NCBI RefSeq assembly: GCF_027213785.1
Contig: NZ_JAPWGO010000005.1
Span: 1 to 64,000 of the forward strand
Direction: 5' to 3'
DNA length: 64,000 nt
Origin: Limimaricola sp. G21655-S1
GTDB lineage: Bacteria > Pseudomonadota > Alphaproteobacteria > Rhodobacterales > Rhodobacteraceae
Each line of letters starts with the position of its first letter. Position 1 is the stretch's first letter. The notes below the pieces were generated by a model. The model had not been told where the DNA came from. It worked only from the letters and a program-made list of their open reading frames with translations, and did no database searches. Positions 8,903-18,223 of the stretch are shown here, piece after piece. The position numbers and the translations under genes are program-made.

Positions 8903-9742
8903 TTACGAAACCTCCAGACGCAAACACTCCAAAGCGTCCTTGATCAAAGCCTGATCCGAGTCATGAGAGTATACGGCGTACATCGGATAGGAGAAGCGGG
9001 GCATGTTAGGCACGAGATGCAGCTTGCCCGCGTCAAGGAACCTCTGGGCCGTTCGCAGCCGGCCGTAGGCCGCGCCATTACTCGATAGGACATACTGAAG
9101 GGCCACAGGTCCGGCATCGAACTCCACTGCTGCCTTTCTGAGATCCCCAAAATGCAATCTGAAATCCTGATTAAACTGCTCTCCCCAGTCAACATATACG
9201 AAACGGGGATCTTCGACCGATTTGAGGGCAGGATCGGCCGCTACCATCACCAAAGTGTCCTCAAAGATTGCCTCGCGCTTCGTCCCAGCGAGCATAGGGG
9301 GAAGGTGCATTACCGCAAGATCCAAGGCGCCACAACTTACCTGTTCAGCGAGCAATTCAGATCGATCCCTTATTATTTGCACGGCGATTTCAGGGTGGTC
9401 TCTACGGAATCTCCAAGCCCACCGTCCTAGATAGGATTCCGGTAGATTGACCTCACCTCCCATCGTCAGTTGAGCAGAGTTGCCCGCGGGGACGCTCATG
9501 AGCCGTTTAAGGCGCTCACCGCTTTGAATGAATGCGGGAGCACCTTGCAAAAATTTCTCTCCAGCAGGTGTCAACTCTATTCGGGTTTTCCGCCTGTATA
9601 AAAGGGTCTCCCCCAACTTCTCCTCGAGAGTTTTCATACGCGCACTTACAGTAGTTTGCGCTACATTCAGACGAGAAGCAGCGTGGGAGAAGCTGCCGGT
9701 TGATACGATCTCGAGGAATGTTCGGACCAGTTCAGTATCCAC
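8903..9742 (-). CDS. LysR-family transcriptional regulator
   Basis: A 279-residue LysR-type regulator. The N-terminal winged helix is typical: 'TFLEIVSTGSFSHAASRLN' followed by 'QTTVSARMKTLEEKLG' (residues about 8-45). The rest is a periplasmic-binding-protein-like effector domain. Its base composition and codon use are clearly less GC-rich than the flanking genes, which suggests recent acquisition together with the AT-richer DNA up to about 10.9 kb. No enzyme or transporter operon is divergently adjacent, so the target is unknown. Confidence 0.9.
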   Translation of the reverse strand: MDTELVRTFLEIVSTGSFSHAASRLNVAQTTVSARMKTLEEKLGETLLYRRKTRIELTPAGEKFLQGAPAFIQSGERLKRLMSVPAGNSAQLTMGGEVNLPESYLGRWAWRFRRDHPEIAVQIIRDRSELLAEQVSCGALDLAVMHLPPMLAGTKREAIFEDTLVMVAADPALKSVEDPRFVYVDWGEQFNQDFRLHFGDLRKAAVEFDAGPVALQYVLSSNGAAYGRLRTAQRFLDAGKLHLVPNMPRFSYPMYAVYSHDSDQALIKDALECLRLEVS

Positions 9743-9900
9743 AATCGCGCTCCCTTAGTCATGATGTGTGGGTTGCATCAAAGTTCTTGCTAGTTCCGCT
9801 CAGAAATACTGGTTTGCAATTCCTGGCCCCGAAAGGGTACCCCCTACTGTAGCCAAGATAGCTATATTGACGTTCTGGATCCGTCTCTTGGCAGCCAACG

Positions 9901-10254
9901 ATGAGAGTAGACATGGGTTCCGCAGACCGGCATTTAGATGATAGCACGCTAACCCCGGTGCGATGGCAAAACGCTATGACAGAGTGCGGGTCTTGTCGCC
10001 GCATGAACATGTTTTCTGGGAGTGAAGGGGGTAATGATTCTCCAAGTAATTTTGAGGTTTCACGACGAAGATCTGGCCCTCGGCATTACCTGGAACTCTC
10101 CATCCAGATTGCTGATATTCTCGCCAGTCAAGAAGTCAATCACCGCAATATGAACGATGCAAGCAGACCTGACTGGGTCATGATATCAGTTTCCTCGGTT
10201 GCCGCGATAATTTGGCTATGGGTTGCCAAATATTTAATTATCGTCCTGCTTTGA
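9901..10254 (+). CDS. small putative membrane-anchored ORF
   Basis: An open frame of 117 codons in the AT-richer patch, divergent from the LysR gene. Only the last 30 residues look protein-like: a hydrophobic segment 'VMISVSSVAAIIWLWVAKY' that would form one membrane helix. A 34-residue version starting at 10150 is equally possible. No ribosome site stands out for either start and the product is not recognised. Confidence 0.25.
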   Translation: MRVDMGSADRHLDDSTLTPVRWQNAMTECGSCRRMNMFSGSEGGNDSPSNFEVSRRRSGPRHYLELSIQIADILASQEVNHRNMNDASRPDWVMISVSSVAAIIWLWVAKYLIIVLL

Positions 10255-10309
10255 CATCGTGCCCCAGTAGTCAAGGCGTACTGGCCGTCAGATTTTTTGG
10301 AAAATAGCC

Positions 10310-10567
10310 ATGAAAACCTTCCCTGAGAGATTGGCGGAAATATTCGTTGACTTGAGCGCAGAGGACTTCAGGCGTTTCTGGTCTTACGTAGACATGAAAT
10401 CCCAAAGCAACCCACGTGATATTGAAGATCAGTGGCGTGAATACGGAAAAGAAATGAGTCGTCGTGATTGCTTGGTGGTGTCCAAAATGCGATCGGCCTT
10501 AATTTCTGGGTGTCGTGAAGCGCGCAGGACTGAACCCGCGCAGGCAAGGAAGTTGCGGTGGGAATAA
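10310..10567 (+). CDS. hypothetical 85-residue protein
   Basis: A short charged cytoplasmic protein starting 'MKTFPERLAEIFVDLSAEDF', with a GGAAA ribosome site seven bases upstream. It appears alpha-helical and has no motif I can name. It lies in the AT-richer region next to the LysR gene and shares that composition. Confidence 0.35.
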   Translation: MKTFPERLAEIFVDLSAEDFRRFWSYVDMKSQSNPRDIEDQWREYGKEMSRRDCLVVSKMRSALISGCREARRTEPAQARKLRWE

Positions 10568-11164
10568 GGCTTCCATGATCGATTAACATTGCTGCATGCC
10601 CAGCAAGAGACTTCACCTCAACCGCGGCGGTGAGAGCTCGGAGATGGGATAAGAATTCGCTCTTTCCTTCCTGGCAATGATGTTAAGCGACAGCGCATTG
10701 CAAGGCAAAGGTGCATCGCAGTTGATATGAAGCCATCTCGATTTATCCGCGCCATTGGGGATGCGCCACGCCCCAACATAAATAATTACTCCTAGCCCAC
10801 CATTAAGTCTGCCGCAAATCTAATACCTCGCCCTTCGTAGAAGTCGTCCCACTTTTCCAGAACGATTGGCCCAGATGGCGCATGGTCCGCAGGACCTCGT
10901 TGCGCGCGACGGCGGCAAGATAGATTTCCATTCAATCACGACCATTTCGGTACGACATCGTCGTCCCCTCGATCGATGATCTCACCATGGCAGCGGTGCG
11001 TATCCTTAGCGCCGTCAACGTCGACCGTGCCAATCACTGCTTCTGAGGCGACCTGCGCCAGCAGCTCCGGTATCTTGGAGTTTCCGCCTGGCATGACCCT
11101 TTCATGTCATAGGGTGCCTCCTGTCTATAGGGTGTCCTTACCAGCCGGTGTTGCTTTGAGGGGG
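10568..11164. other. intergenic, no gene seen
   Basis: About 600 bases between the small ORF and the 3' end of phosphoketolase. Composition changes from AT-richer to GC-rich near 10.9 kb. I see no convincing coding frame, RNA gene or strong terminator. Confidence 0.5.
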
Positions 11165-13510
11165 TCAGTTCGGCCTATCAGGCCAGCGCCAGCTTGTGAT
11201 CTCGGTCAGATCGATGCCGGTCTTGCGGACATGCGCCTCATGCGCGGCCAGCCGATCGTGGCAATACCGTTCCAGCCGCCGAGCTGCCTCGTCCTTCCGG
11301 CCGCTCCAGCGAAGAGCGGCCAGCGCAAGGTGAAACCGGTCGAGTTCGTTGCGCACCAGCATGTCGAAAGGTGTCGTGGTGGTGCCGCTCTCGCGGTAGC
11401 CGTGAACATGGATGTTGGCATGGTTGCGCCGCTTGTAGGTCAGCTCGTGCACGAGGCCCGGGTAGCCGTGAAAGGCGAAGACGACCGGCCGGTCGGTGGT
11501 GAACAGCGCGTCGAAACGCTCGTCTTCTAGGCCCTGGGGGTTGCCTGGAGGTGGCTGCAACGCCATCAGGTTGACCACGTTCACCACCCGAAGTCCGAGA
11601 TCGGGGAGCTGCGCGCGCAGCAGCGCAACGGCGGCGAGGGTCTCCTGCGTCGGCACGTCACCTGCACAGACCATGACCACATCTGGTTCGCCCGTGTCCG
11701 AGGCCCAGTCCCAAGCCCCGACCCCTGCCGCGCAATGCGCCTTTGCGGCCTCGGGCGACAACCACTGGCTCTCCTCGTGCTTGCCCGAAACGATGACGTT
11801 CACCCGGTCGCGGCTCTTGAAGCAATCGCGGGCTACCTGCAGCAAGGTGTTGGCGTCGGGCGGCAGCCAGATCCGCGCGACCTCGGCGCCCTTCGAGGCG
11901 ACATGATCGAGAAAGCCGGGGTCCTGGTGGCTGAAGCCGTTATGATCCTGCCGCCAGACATGCGAGGTCAGCAGGTAGTTCAGCGCCGCCACCGGCGCGC
12001 GCCATTCCAGGTCGCGGCTCACCCGCAACCACTTGGCATGCTGGTTGAACATCGAGCCGGCGATATGAATGAAGGCCTCGTAGCTGTTGAACAGCCCGTG
12101 CCGGCCGGTGAGCAGGTAGCCTTCGAGCCAGCCTTGGCACAGATGCTCCGACAGCACTTCCATCACTCGGCCGTCGGCGGCGAGATCGACGTCGCCCTCC
12201 CGTATCATGCCAGTGGCCTTGCGCGCGCTCACCTCGAACACGGCGTCGAGCTTGTTGCTCTCCGTCTCATCGGGTCCGAACAGGCGGAAATTGTCGGGGT
12301 TGTCGCGCATCAGCTCGCGCAACCAGAGCCCGAGCGCGCGGTTGGCGCTGGCCTGCACGGCGCCGGGCGTCGGAACCTCGATCTCGGCCATCGACAGCTC
12401 GGGCAGATCGAGCGGGCGCAGCAGCTTGCCGCCATTGGCCGCCGGGTTTGCCCCCATGCGCCGCGTGCCCTCGGGCGAAAGTGCCCTGACCTCTGCGTTC
12501 GGCACGCCGTCAGCGAACAGCTCCTCGGGGCGGTAGCTGCGGAGCCAGGCTTCGAGTTGACGCAGATGGTCCTCGTTCTCGCGCACGCCGGGCAGCGGAA
12601 CCTGGTGCGCCCGGTGTGTGCCTTCGACCGGCGCGCCATCTACCTCTTTCGGCCCGGTCCAGCCCTTGGGGCTGCGCAGCAGGATCAGCGGCCAGCGCGG
12701 CGTCGCCGCCGGGTCGGCCTCTCCCGTTCGTGCCGCGCGCTGAATGGCCGCGATCTCGTCGAACGCCGCATCCAGCGCGGCGGCCATCTCGCGATGCATC
12801 CGCGCCGGGTCGTCGCCCGAAACGAGGATCGGCGCGTAGCCATGACCACGAAACAGAGCTTCGAGGGCGTCGTCCGGCATGCGTCCCATCACCGTCGGTC
12901 CGGCGATCCGATAGCCGTTGAGATGCAGGATCGGCAGCACCGCGCCGTCGCGCGCCGCATCGACAAAGCGGATCGAGGTCCAGCTTGCCGCCAATGGCCC
13001 GGTCTCGGCTTCGCCGTCCCCGATCACGCAGGCCACGTGCAGGTCCGGGTTGTCGAAGGCCGCACCATGGGCGTGCATCAGGCTGTAGCCCAGCTCACCC
13101 CCCTCGTGGATCGAGCCCGGTGTCTCGGGCGCGGCATGGCTTGGCACCCCGCCCGGAAAGGAGAACTGCCGCACGAAGCGGCGTAGGCCCTTCTCCCCAA
13201 AGCCAGCGTCGGGGTAGATTTCTCCGTAACTGCCTTCAAGCCAGGTATTGGCCAGAACCGCCGGGCCGCCATGACCGGGTCCGGCGATGAAAATCATGTC
13301 GAGATCGCGTGATCGGATCACCCGGTTGAGATGGGCGTAGACGAAGTTCAGCCCCGGCGACGTGCCCCAGTGCCCCAGAAGCCGAGGCTTGATGTGCTCC
13401 GGGCGCAGCGGCTCGACCAGCAACGGGTTGTCGAGCAGGTAGATCTGCGCCGCCGACAGGTAGTTGGCCGCCCGCCACCAGGCATCGACACGGTCCAGCT
13501 CGTCGCTCAT
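11165..13510 (-). CDS. xfp: xylulose-5-phosphate/fructose-6-phosphate phosphoketolase
   Basis: A 781-residue TPP-dependent enzyme, normal family length. It cleaves xylulose 5-phosphate (and often fructose 6-phosphate) with phosphate to acetyl phosphate plus a sugar phosphate. Family signatures are clear: N-terminal '[20 protein letters not shown]', '[15 protein letters not shown]', 'GPGHGGPA', '[15 protein letters not shown]' (phosphoketolase signature 1) and the TPP-site '[14 protein letters not shown]'. The start codon overlaps the acetate kinase stop in ATGA, so the two are translationally coupled. The kinase would convert the acetyl phosphate to acetate plus ATP. Confidence 0.97.
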   Translation of the reverse strand: MSDELDRVDAWWRAANYLSAAQIYLLDNPLLVEPLRPEHIKPRLLGHWGTSPGLNFVYAHLNRVIRSRDLDMIFIAGPGHGGPAVLANTWLEGSYGEIYPDAGFGEKGLRRFVRQFSFPGGVPSHAAPETPGSIHEGGELGYSLMHAHGAAFDNPDLHVACVIGDGEAETGPLAASWTSIRFVDAARDGAVLPILHLNGYRIAGPTVMGRMPDDALEALFRGHGYAPILVSGDDPARMHREMAAALDAAFDEIAAIQRAARTGEADPAATPRWPLILLRSPKGWTGPKEVDGAPVEGTHRAHQVPLPGVRENEDHLRQLEAWLRSYRPEELFADGVPNAEVRALSPEGTRRMGANPAANGGKLLRPLDLPELSMAEIEVPTPGAVQASANRALGLWLRELMRDNPDNFRLFGPDETESNKLDAVFEVSARKATGMIREGDVDLAADGRVMEVLSEHLCQGWLEGYLLTGRHGLFNSYEAFIHIAGSMFNQHAKWLRVSRDLEWRAPVAALNYLLTSHVWRQDHNGFSHQDPGFLDHVASKGAEVARIWLPPDANTLLQVARDCFKSRDRVNVIVSGKHEESQWLSPEAAKAHCAAGVGAWDWASDTGEPDVVMVCAGDVPTQETLAAVALLRAQLPDLGLRVVNVVNLMALQPPPGNPQGLEDERFDALFTTDRPVVFAFHGYPGLVHELTYKRRNHANIHVHGYRESGTTTTPFDMLVRNELDRFHLALAALRWSGRKDEAARRLERYCHDRLAAHEAHVRKTGIDLTEITSWRWPDRPN

Positions 13511-14670
13511 CTTTCGCTCCCTTCCAGATATCCATCGACGGCGCGGGCAATCTCGGCCTCCTCCTCGGCCGGCAGCACCCAGACCTCGACACGGCTGTTC
13601 GGCGTTGACACCAGCGCGCTGCTGCGGGCATTGGCGGCCGGGTCGAGCTCGAGGCCAAGCCAGCCCAACCGGCCGCAGACACGCGACCGAATCTCCGGCT
13701 GCCCCTGCCCCGCACCCCCGGTGAAGACCAGCGCCTCCAGCCCGCCGAGGCTGGAGGCCATCGCGCCGACATGGCGGGTGAGCAAGTGGCAGTAGAGGTC
13801 GATCGCCTGTGCGGCCTTCACCTCCCCCGAGGCGAAGAGGTCGCGCAGATCGGCGCTGATCCCCGAGACGCCCATCAGGCCGGATTGGCGGCAGAGCATC
13901 TCTTCCATCTCCTCGGGTGCCAGAGCGTCCCGTTTCATCAGGTAGAGCAGCGCGCCCGGATCGAGCGCGCCCGAACGCGTGCCCATCATCATCCCGTCAA
14001 GCGGCGTCAGCCCCATCGTGGTATCGACGCTCTCCCCGTCCCGCATGGCGCAAAGGCTTGCGCCGCCTGCCAGATGCACCGCGACCACGCATCTCGCCTT
14101 CGAGAGCCGCGCCATCTGCCGTGCGATCGAGGCATAGGACAACCCGTGAAAGCCGTGCCGCCGCAGCCCTTTCGCAAGGTCGTCGGGCAGTGGCAGGCGG
14201 CGCGCGACCTCCGGCATCCCGGCGTGGAAGGCATCGTCGAACACGGCGAGCTGCGGAAGGTCGGGGAACCGCTCCCGCAGCCAGACGACCGGGTCGAGAT
14301 TTGCCGTCTGGTGCAGCGGCGCTAGCGGCGCGAAGCCGCGCAGTTCCACCTCCGCCTGCTTGTCGAGCGCCACCGGCGCCACGAAGCGCCCGCCACTATG
14401 CACCACCCTATGCCCCACCACGAGAGGACCGGGCAGCTCGTTCCGGACCCGTTCGGCAAGGACCAGAACGAGGGCACGGCGTTCCGGCCGCCTTGACAGA
14501 GCCAGTGAGGGTAGGTCGCGGCCATGGCTGTCACGCAGCACGACGCCTTCATCCGAGTTCTCGTCGAAGCTTCCCGTCAGGATAGGCTTCGGACCGCCCG
14601 ACCGCCGGGCGAAAGCGGCAAATTTCAGGCTCGACGACCCGACGTTCAGAACAAGAATGCTTGCCGTCAT
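13507..14670 (-). CDS. ackA: acetate kinase
   Basis: A 387-residue ASKHA-fold kinase that interconverts acetyl phosphate + ADP and acetate + ATP. The N-terminal signature '[16 protein letters not shown]', the central '[19 protein letters not shown]', '[10 protein letters not shown]', the phosphate loop '[10 protein letters not shown]' and '[11 protein letters not shown]' are all present. The usual HLGNGAS loop reads HLAGGAS, a mild variation. The start at 14670 is chosen because the family begins at this point; an in-frame extension upstream looks non-coding. First gene of the ackA-xfp pair, overlapping xfp by four bases. Confidence 0.95.
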   Translation of the reverse strand: MTASILVLNVGSSSLKFAAFARRSGGPKPILTGSFDENSDEGVVLRDSHGRDLPSLALSRRPERRALVLVLAERVRNELPGPLVVGHRVVHSGGRFVAPVALDKQAEVELRGFAPLAPLHQTANLDPVVWLRERFPDLPQLAVFDDAFHAGMPEVARRLPLPDDLAKGLRRHGFHGLSYASIARQMARLSKARCVVAVHLAGGASLCAMRDGESVDTTMGLTPLDGMMMGTRSGALDPGALLYLMKRDALAPEEMEEMLCRQSGLMGVSGISADLRDLFASGEVKAAQAIDLYCHLLTRHVGAMASSLGGLEALVFTGGAGQGQPEIRSRVCGRLGWLGLELDPAANARSSALVSTPNSRVEVWVLPAEEEAEIARAVDGYLEGSER

Positions 14671-15024
14671 CCAGGCCACCCTGCGGTTCGGAACGCGCGA
14701 GCATACCGTCTGTACCAGAGAAGAAGGCGACGTCCCGCCGCAGCACTGGCGGGGCGCCTGACGCGAAACCATGCCGCTGCCATCGGCCTCTTTCCCGGCG
14801 AGATTTGAACCCGCAGCCCCGAGAGGCGACGTAGCTGCGCATCATCTCGCGCGGGCGCCGCAGAGTGGGCAAGCGTGGCGCGGCGTTCCATGGTCGTCAT
14901 TTCCTGTCCATGACGTTGCACCAACGACAACCGGCGGCAGCTGTTCCGTGATCGTGGTCGGAGCGGTGGGTCCATTCCCGCTGAACCTTCCTGATGCCAG
15001 TGAGAGAGGCAATGCGTGGAGCGG
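14671..15024. other. intergenic upstream of ackA
   Basis: About 350 bases. It must hold the ackA-xfp promoter but no clear -35/-10 pair is seen. A 17-base segment on the minus strand (14798-14814) folds like a tRNA T-arm, without the rest of a tRNA. No coding frame is supported. Confidence 0.4.
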
Positions 15025-15490
15025 ATGTCGGCCCACCGCGACGCTCTGAGCTTGATCTGGAACGTCGCGTTGCTGGTCATGGATCGTCTCTATCTCGACA
15101 TTTTCCTTGTCAGCTGGTTTCGTCAGCGCCGACCTATCATTCTGGTCCCCATAGCGCAGAGACGAGTCCATCAGCGCGCTGCAGCGCTTCCAGTCTCGGG
15201 CTGGAGCCGATTTCCGGTGTGGTTTCGCGGATGACGCTGGCCGGGGCCGGGCTGCGCTCAACGTGACCAGTCTCACCCGGTTCACCGATGGGACGCTCGA
15301 GAAGCCCAACAGGCGATGATCAGGGGACCATGCGCATGAGAGACCGTTCCAGCAATGGGCAATTCACCGCGCTTGGTCAGAGTAGTCGCCGTTTGAACGT
15401 AGCCGCGCCTGATCTGCACGCGCGTCATCTCGCGCGCCCTGTTCGCTGTCCGCGGGTCGAGTGCATTTTCGAGCTTGTGGGCGGATGATG
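15025..15490 (+). pseudogene. frameshifted relative of the membrane protein at 61715
   Basis: The first frame encodes 'ALSLIWNVALLVMDRLYLDI' and then 'FLVSWFRQRRPIILV', which aligns with 'ALSVALNAAMLVVWISYLNI' and 'FLFSFLRQRR' of the gene at 61715. The match then jumps to another frame with 'SSLGLEPISGVVSRMTLAG' against 'SNLGLEPIYIVEVVIDLVVAG', and later fragments ('SSNGQFTALGQSSRR' against 'SSIGEFGDLIRRG') follow in a third frame. At least two frameshifts make it non-functional. The product was a small protein with one N-terminal membrane helix. Confidence 0.65.
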
Positions 15491-15710
15491 GAGATGTCGT
15501 TCTCCGAACAGCCGGCTCACATGTCGCGACGGTCGGCGCTCCATCAGCTCCGCGGCTAAGACCGATTTCTTGCCTAAAGCAACCTTCGGTATAGTTGCTG
15601 AATTACGGAGCCGTGGTGGGAGGTTCGGCGAAGGCTCGCCCTCCGTTTCGGTCTCAGCCCGCGCAAGGGCATTTCGCAGGTATCGCCATCGGGACCGGGG
15701 AGGCGAGGAC

Positions 15711-16448
15711 ATGACAGGTTTCACCAGGCGCCGCATCGTGCAATCCATGCTGTTCGGGGGCACGGCGCTGGTGCTGCCGTCCGGTCTCATCGCCGCCGAA
15801 TACGGCCGCGGCGAAGGCATGCCGTGGTCGCCCTTCAAGGGCGAACCCCCCTATCACGGCACCCATGCCGACAGCTTCTTCACGCCCGCGGAACGCGAGG
15901 CCGTGGCTGCGATCTGCGCCCGCCTGATACCTAGTGACGATGACGGGCCGGGCGCGACCGAAGCCGACGTGGTCACTTTCCTCGACCGGCAGATGGCGGG
16001 GTTCTACGGACGCGGCCAGCACTGGTACATGCGGGGACCCTTCGCCGAAGGTACCGCGACGCAGGGCTACCAAAGCCGCTTCCCACCCGCCATGCTCTAC
16101 CGCAACGCTCTGGCAGAGCTCGACGCTTACTGTCGTACCCGGCACGACGCGGTCTTCGCCGGTCTTACCGAAGAGCTGCAGGACGAGGTGCTGACCGGGC
16201 TGGACGAGGAGACGCTCACCTTCGAGAGCGTCTCGGCCAAGACCTTCTTCGACCTGATCCTCAAGAACACCATCGAAGGGTTTTTCGCGGATCCGATCTA
16301 CGGCGGCAACCGCGACATGGTTGCCTGGCGCTACATCGGCTTTCCGGGGACCCGTTACGATTACCGCGATTTCGTGGGGCATGACGGCGCCCCGATACAG
16401 CTGGCGACGGTAAGCCTGACCGGGCGGCCGGGCTGGAGCGCACCCTGA
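15711..16448 (+). CDS. gluconate 2-dehydrogenase subunit 3-family protein (small subunit)
   Basis: A 245-residue exported subunit of a membrane-bound dehydrogenase. Residues 1-28 form a Tat-type signal: the twin arginines in 'TGFTRRRIVQSMLFGG' precede a hydrophobic stretch. The mature part matches the gluconate_2-dh3 family. The start is set by GGGGAGG ten bases upstream; a longer frame from 15570 is unlikely. In known enzymes this subunit escorts the FAD subunit through the Tat pathway and stabilises it. It is followed after 14 bases by the GMC flavoprotein gene and then the tri-heme cytochrome gene. Confidence 0.88.
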   Translation: MTGFTRRRIVQSMLFGGTALVLPSGLIAAEYGRGEGMPWSPFKGEPPYHGTHADSFFTPAEREAVAAICARLIPSDDDGPGATEADVVTFLDRQMAGFYGRGQHWYMRGPFAEGTATQGYQSRFPPAMLYRNALAELDAYCRTRHDAVFAGLTEELQDEVLTGLDEETLTFESVSAKTFFDLILKNTIEGFFADPIYGGNRDMVAWRYIGFPGTRYDYRDFVGHDGAPIQLATVSLTGRPGWSAP

Positions 16449-16462
16449 AGGCGAGGAGCACG

Positions 16463-18223
16463 ATGACCAGAGAATTGCCGGGCGTGGACGTGGTGCTGGT
16501 CGGCTTTGGCTGGACCGGTGCGATCTTCGCCGAGAAGCTGACCGCCGCCGGGCTGGATGTGCTGGCACTGGAGCGCGGCCCGTGGCGCGACACGGCGAAG
16601 GATTTCGCCACCACCTTTGCCCAGGACGAGCTTCGCTATTACTGGCGCCACGGCATGTTCCAGGAAACCTCGCAGTCGACCCTCACCTTTCGCAACAACA
16701 GCGCGCAGACCGCCCTGCCGATGCGGCACTGGGGTTCCTTCCTGCCCGGCAACGGCGTGGGCGGGGCCGGCGTCCACTGGAACGGCCAGACCTACCGCTT
16801 CCTGCCCTCCGATTTCGTGGCCCGCAGCCACAACGAGGAGCGTTATGGCCGGCTCCCCGAGGGGATGACGGTGCAGGATTACGGGGTGACCTACGAGGAG
16901 CTGGAGCCGCATTTCGACTATTTCGAGAAGATCTGCGGCATCTGTGGCAAGGCCGGCAACCTGGGGGGCAGCACGGTGGAGGGGGGCAACCCCTTCGAGG
17001 GCCCGCGCAGCGACGAATATCCCAACCCGCCGATGGAGATGACCTTCTCGCAGGATCGCTTTGCCGCGGCCGCGCGCGAGTTGGGGCTCAGCCCCTTTCC
17101 GGTCCCCTCGGCCAACATGTCGCGCGCCTATGTCAATCCGCTGGGCCTGCAGCTGGCACCCTGCACCTATTGCGGCTTTTGCGAGAAGTACGGCTGCGGC
17201 AACTATTCGAAATCCTCACCCCAGACCACCATCATCCCGGTCCTCATGCAGCGGGAGAACTTCACCCTGCGAACCGAGACGGAGGTGCTGTCGATCGAGA
17301 CCGCGGCCGACGGCTCCCGCGCTTCGGGCGTAACCTATGTCGACACCAGCGGCGAGACGGTCTTCCAGCCTGCCGAGATCGTGGTGATGTGCGCCTATCC
17401 CCTCGAGAACACGCGGCTGATGCTGCTGTCGGGGATCGGCACGCCCTATGACCCGCGCAGCGGCGAGGGCGTGGTCGGAAAGAACTACTGCTACCAGGTG
17501 ATGTCCTCGGCGACGGTGTTCTTCGAGGAGGAGTTCACCAACGGCTTCGTCGGCGCCGGTGCCCTGGGCATGACCGTCGACGACTACAACGGCGACAATT
17601 TCGACCATTCCAAGCTGGGCTTCATCGGCGGCGGCTATATCGCCTGCCATACCACCAACGCGCGTCCGATCGAGAGCCATCCCGTCCCGGAGGGCGTGCC
17701 GGGCTGGGGCAGCGAATGGAAACGCGCCATGCGCGAGAACTTCCTCAAGACGACCACGGTCGGCGTCCACGGCGCCTCCATGGCGCATCGCAGCAACTAT
17801 CTCGACCTCGACCCGACCTACACCGATGCGCATGGCCGGCCGCTGCTGCGGATGACCTACGACTTCACCCTGAACGACCGGCGGCTGACCGATCACATCA
17901 CGCCGATCGCTGAGGAGATCGCGCGCGGGATGGGCGGCCGGGAGGTCAAGGTCAACGCCCTGAACGGCTCGTACGATTCCACGCCCTACCAGACGACGCA
18001 CAACACGGGCGGCACGATCATGGGGAGCAGCCCCGCGGACAGCGTGGTCAACCGCTACTGCCAGAGCTGGGACCTGCCGAACCTGTTCGTCGCGGGCGCC
18101 GGGCTGTTTCCACAGAACGCCGGCTACAACCCGACCGGCACGGTCGGCGCGCTGGCCTACTGGGCGGCCGAGGCCATCACGGAGCAGTACATGCGCCAGC
18201 CCGGTCCCTTGGTGCAGGCATGA
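16463..18223 (+). CDS. GMC-family FAD dehydrogenase, large subunit
   Basis: A 586-residue flavoprotein of the membrane-bound sugar/gluconate dehydrogenase branch of GMC oxidoreductases. The FAD-binding Rossmann motif 'VLVGFGWTGAIFAEKL' (GxGxxG at 14-19) is at the N-terminus. The cysteine-rich 'CTYCGFCEKYGCG' near residue 230 is characteristic of this branch, where such cysteines bind an Fe-S cluster. The C-terminal 'TTHNTGGTIMG' and 'NPTGTVGALAYW' carry the catalytic His/Asn region. It has no signal peptide and probably rides on the Tat-exported small subunit. The substrate is not determined: gluconate, 2-ketogluconate, sorbitol and others use this architecture. Its stop overlaps the cytochrome start in ATGA. 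Confidence 0.92.
   Translation: MTRELPGVDVVLVGFGWTGAIFAEKLTAAGLDVLALERGPWRDTAKDFATTFAQDELRYYWRHGMFQETSQSTLTFRNNSAQTALPMRHWGSFLPGNGVGGAGVHWNGQTYRFLPSDFVARSHNEERYGRLPEGMTVQDYGVTYEELEPHFDYFEKICGICGKAGNLGGSTVEGGNPFEGPRSDEYPNPPMEMTFSQDRFAAAARELGLSPFPVPSANMSRAYVNPLGLQLAPCTYCGFCEKYGCGNYSKSSPQTTIIPVLMQRENFTLRTETEVLSIETAADGSRASGVTYVDTSGETVFQPAEIVVMCAYPLENTRLMLLSGIGTPYDPRSGEGVVGKNYCYQVMSSATVFFEEEFTNGFVGAGALGMTVDDYNGDNFDHSKLGFIGGGYIACHTTNARPIESHPVPEGVPGWGSEWKRAMRENFLKTTTVGVHGASMAHRSNYLDLDPTYTDAHGRPLLRMTYDFTLNDRRLTDHITPIAEEIARGMGGREVKVNALNGSYDSTPYQTTHNTGGTIMGSSPADSVVNRYCQSWDLPNLFVAGAGLFPQNAGYNPTGTVGALAYWAAEAITEQYMRQPGPLVQA

Noticed and set aside
14798-14814. T-arm-like segment on the minus strand (GCGGG-TTCAAAT-CTCGC)
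   Set aside because: The five-base stem and seven-base loop fit a tRNA T-arm, but no matching 5' acceptor strand, anticodon arm or CCA end is present, so no tRNA is called. It may be a tRNA scrap or chance.
18220-18223. Possible frameshift between the GMC subunit and the cytochrome
   Set aside because: The four-base ATGA overlap is normal translational coupling; both proteins are full length.
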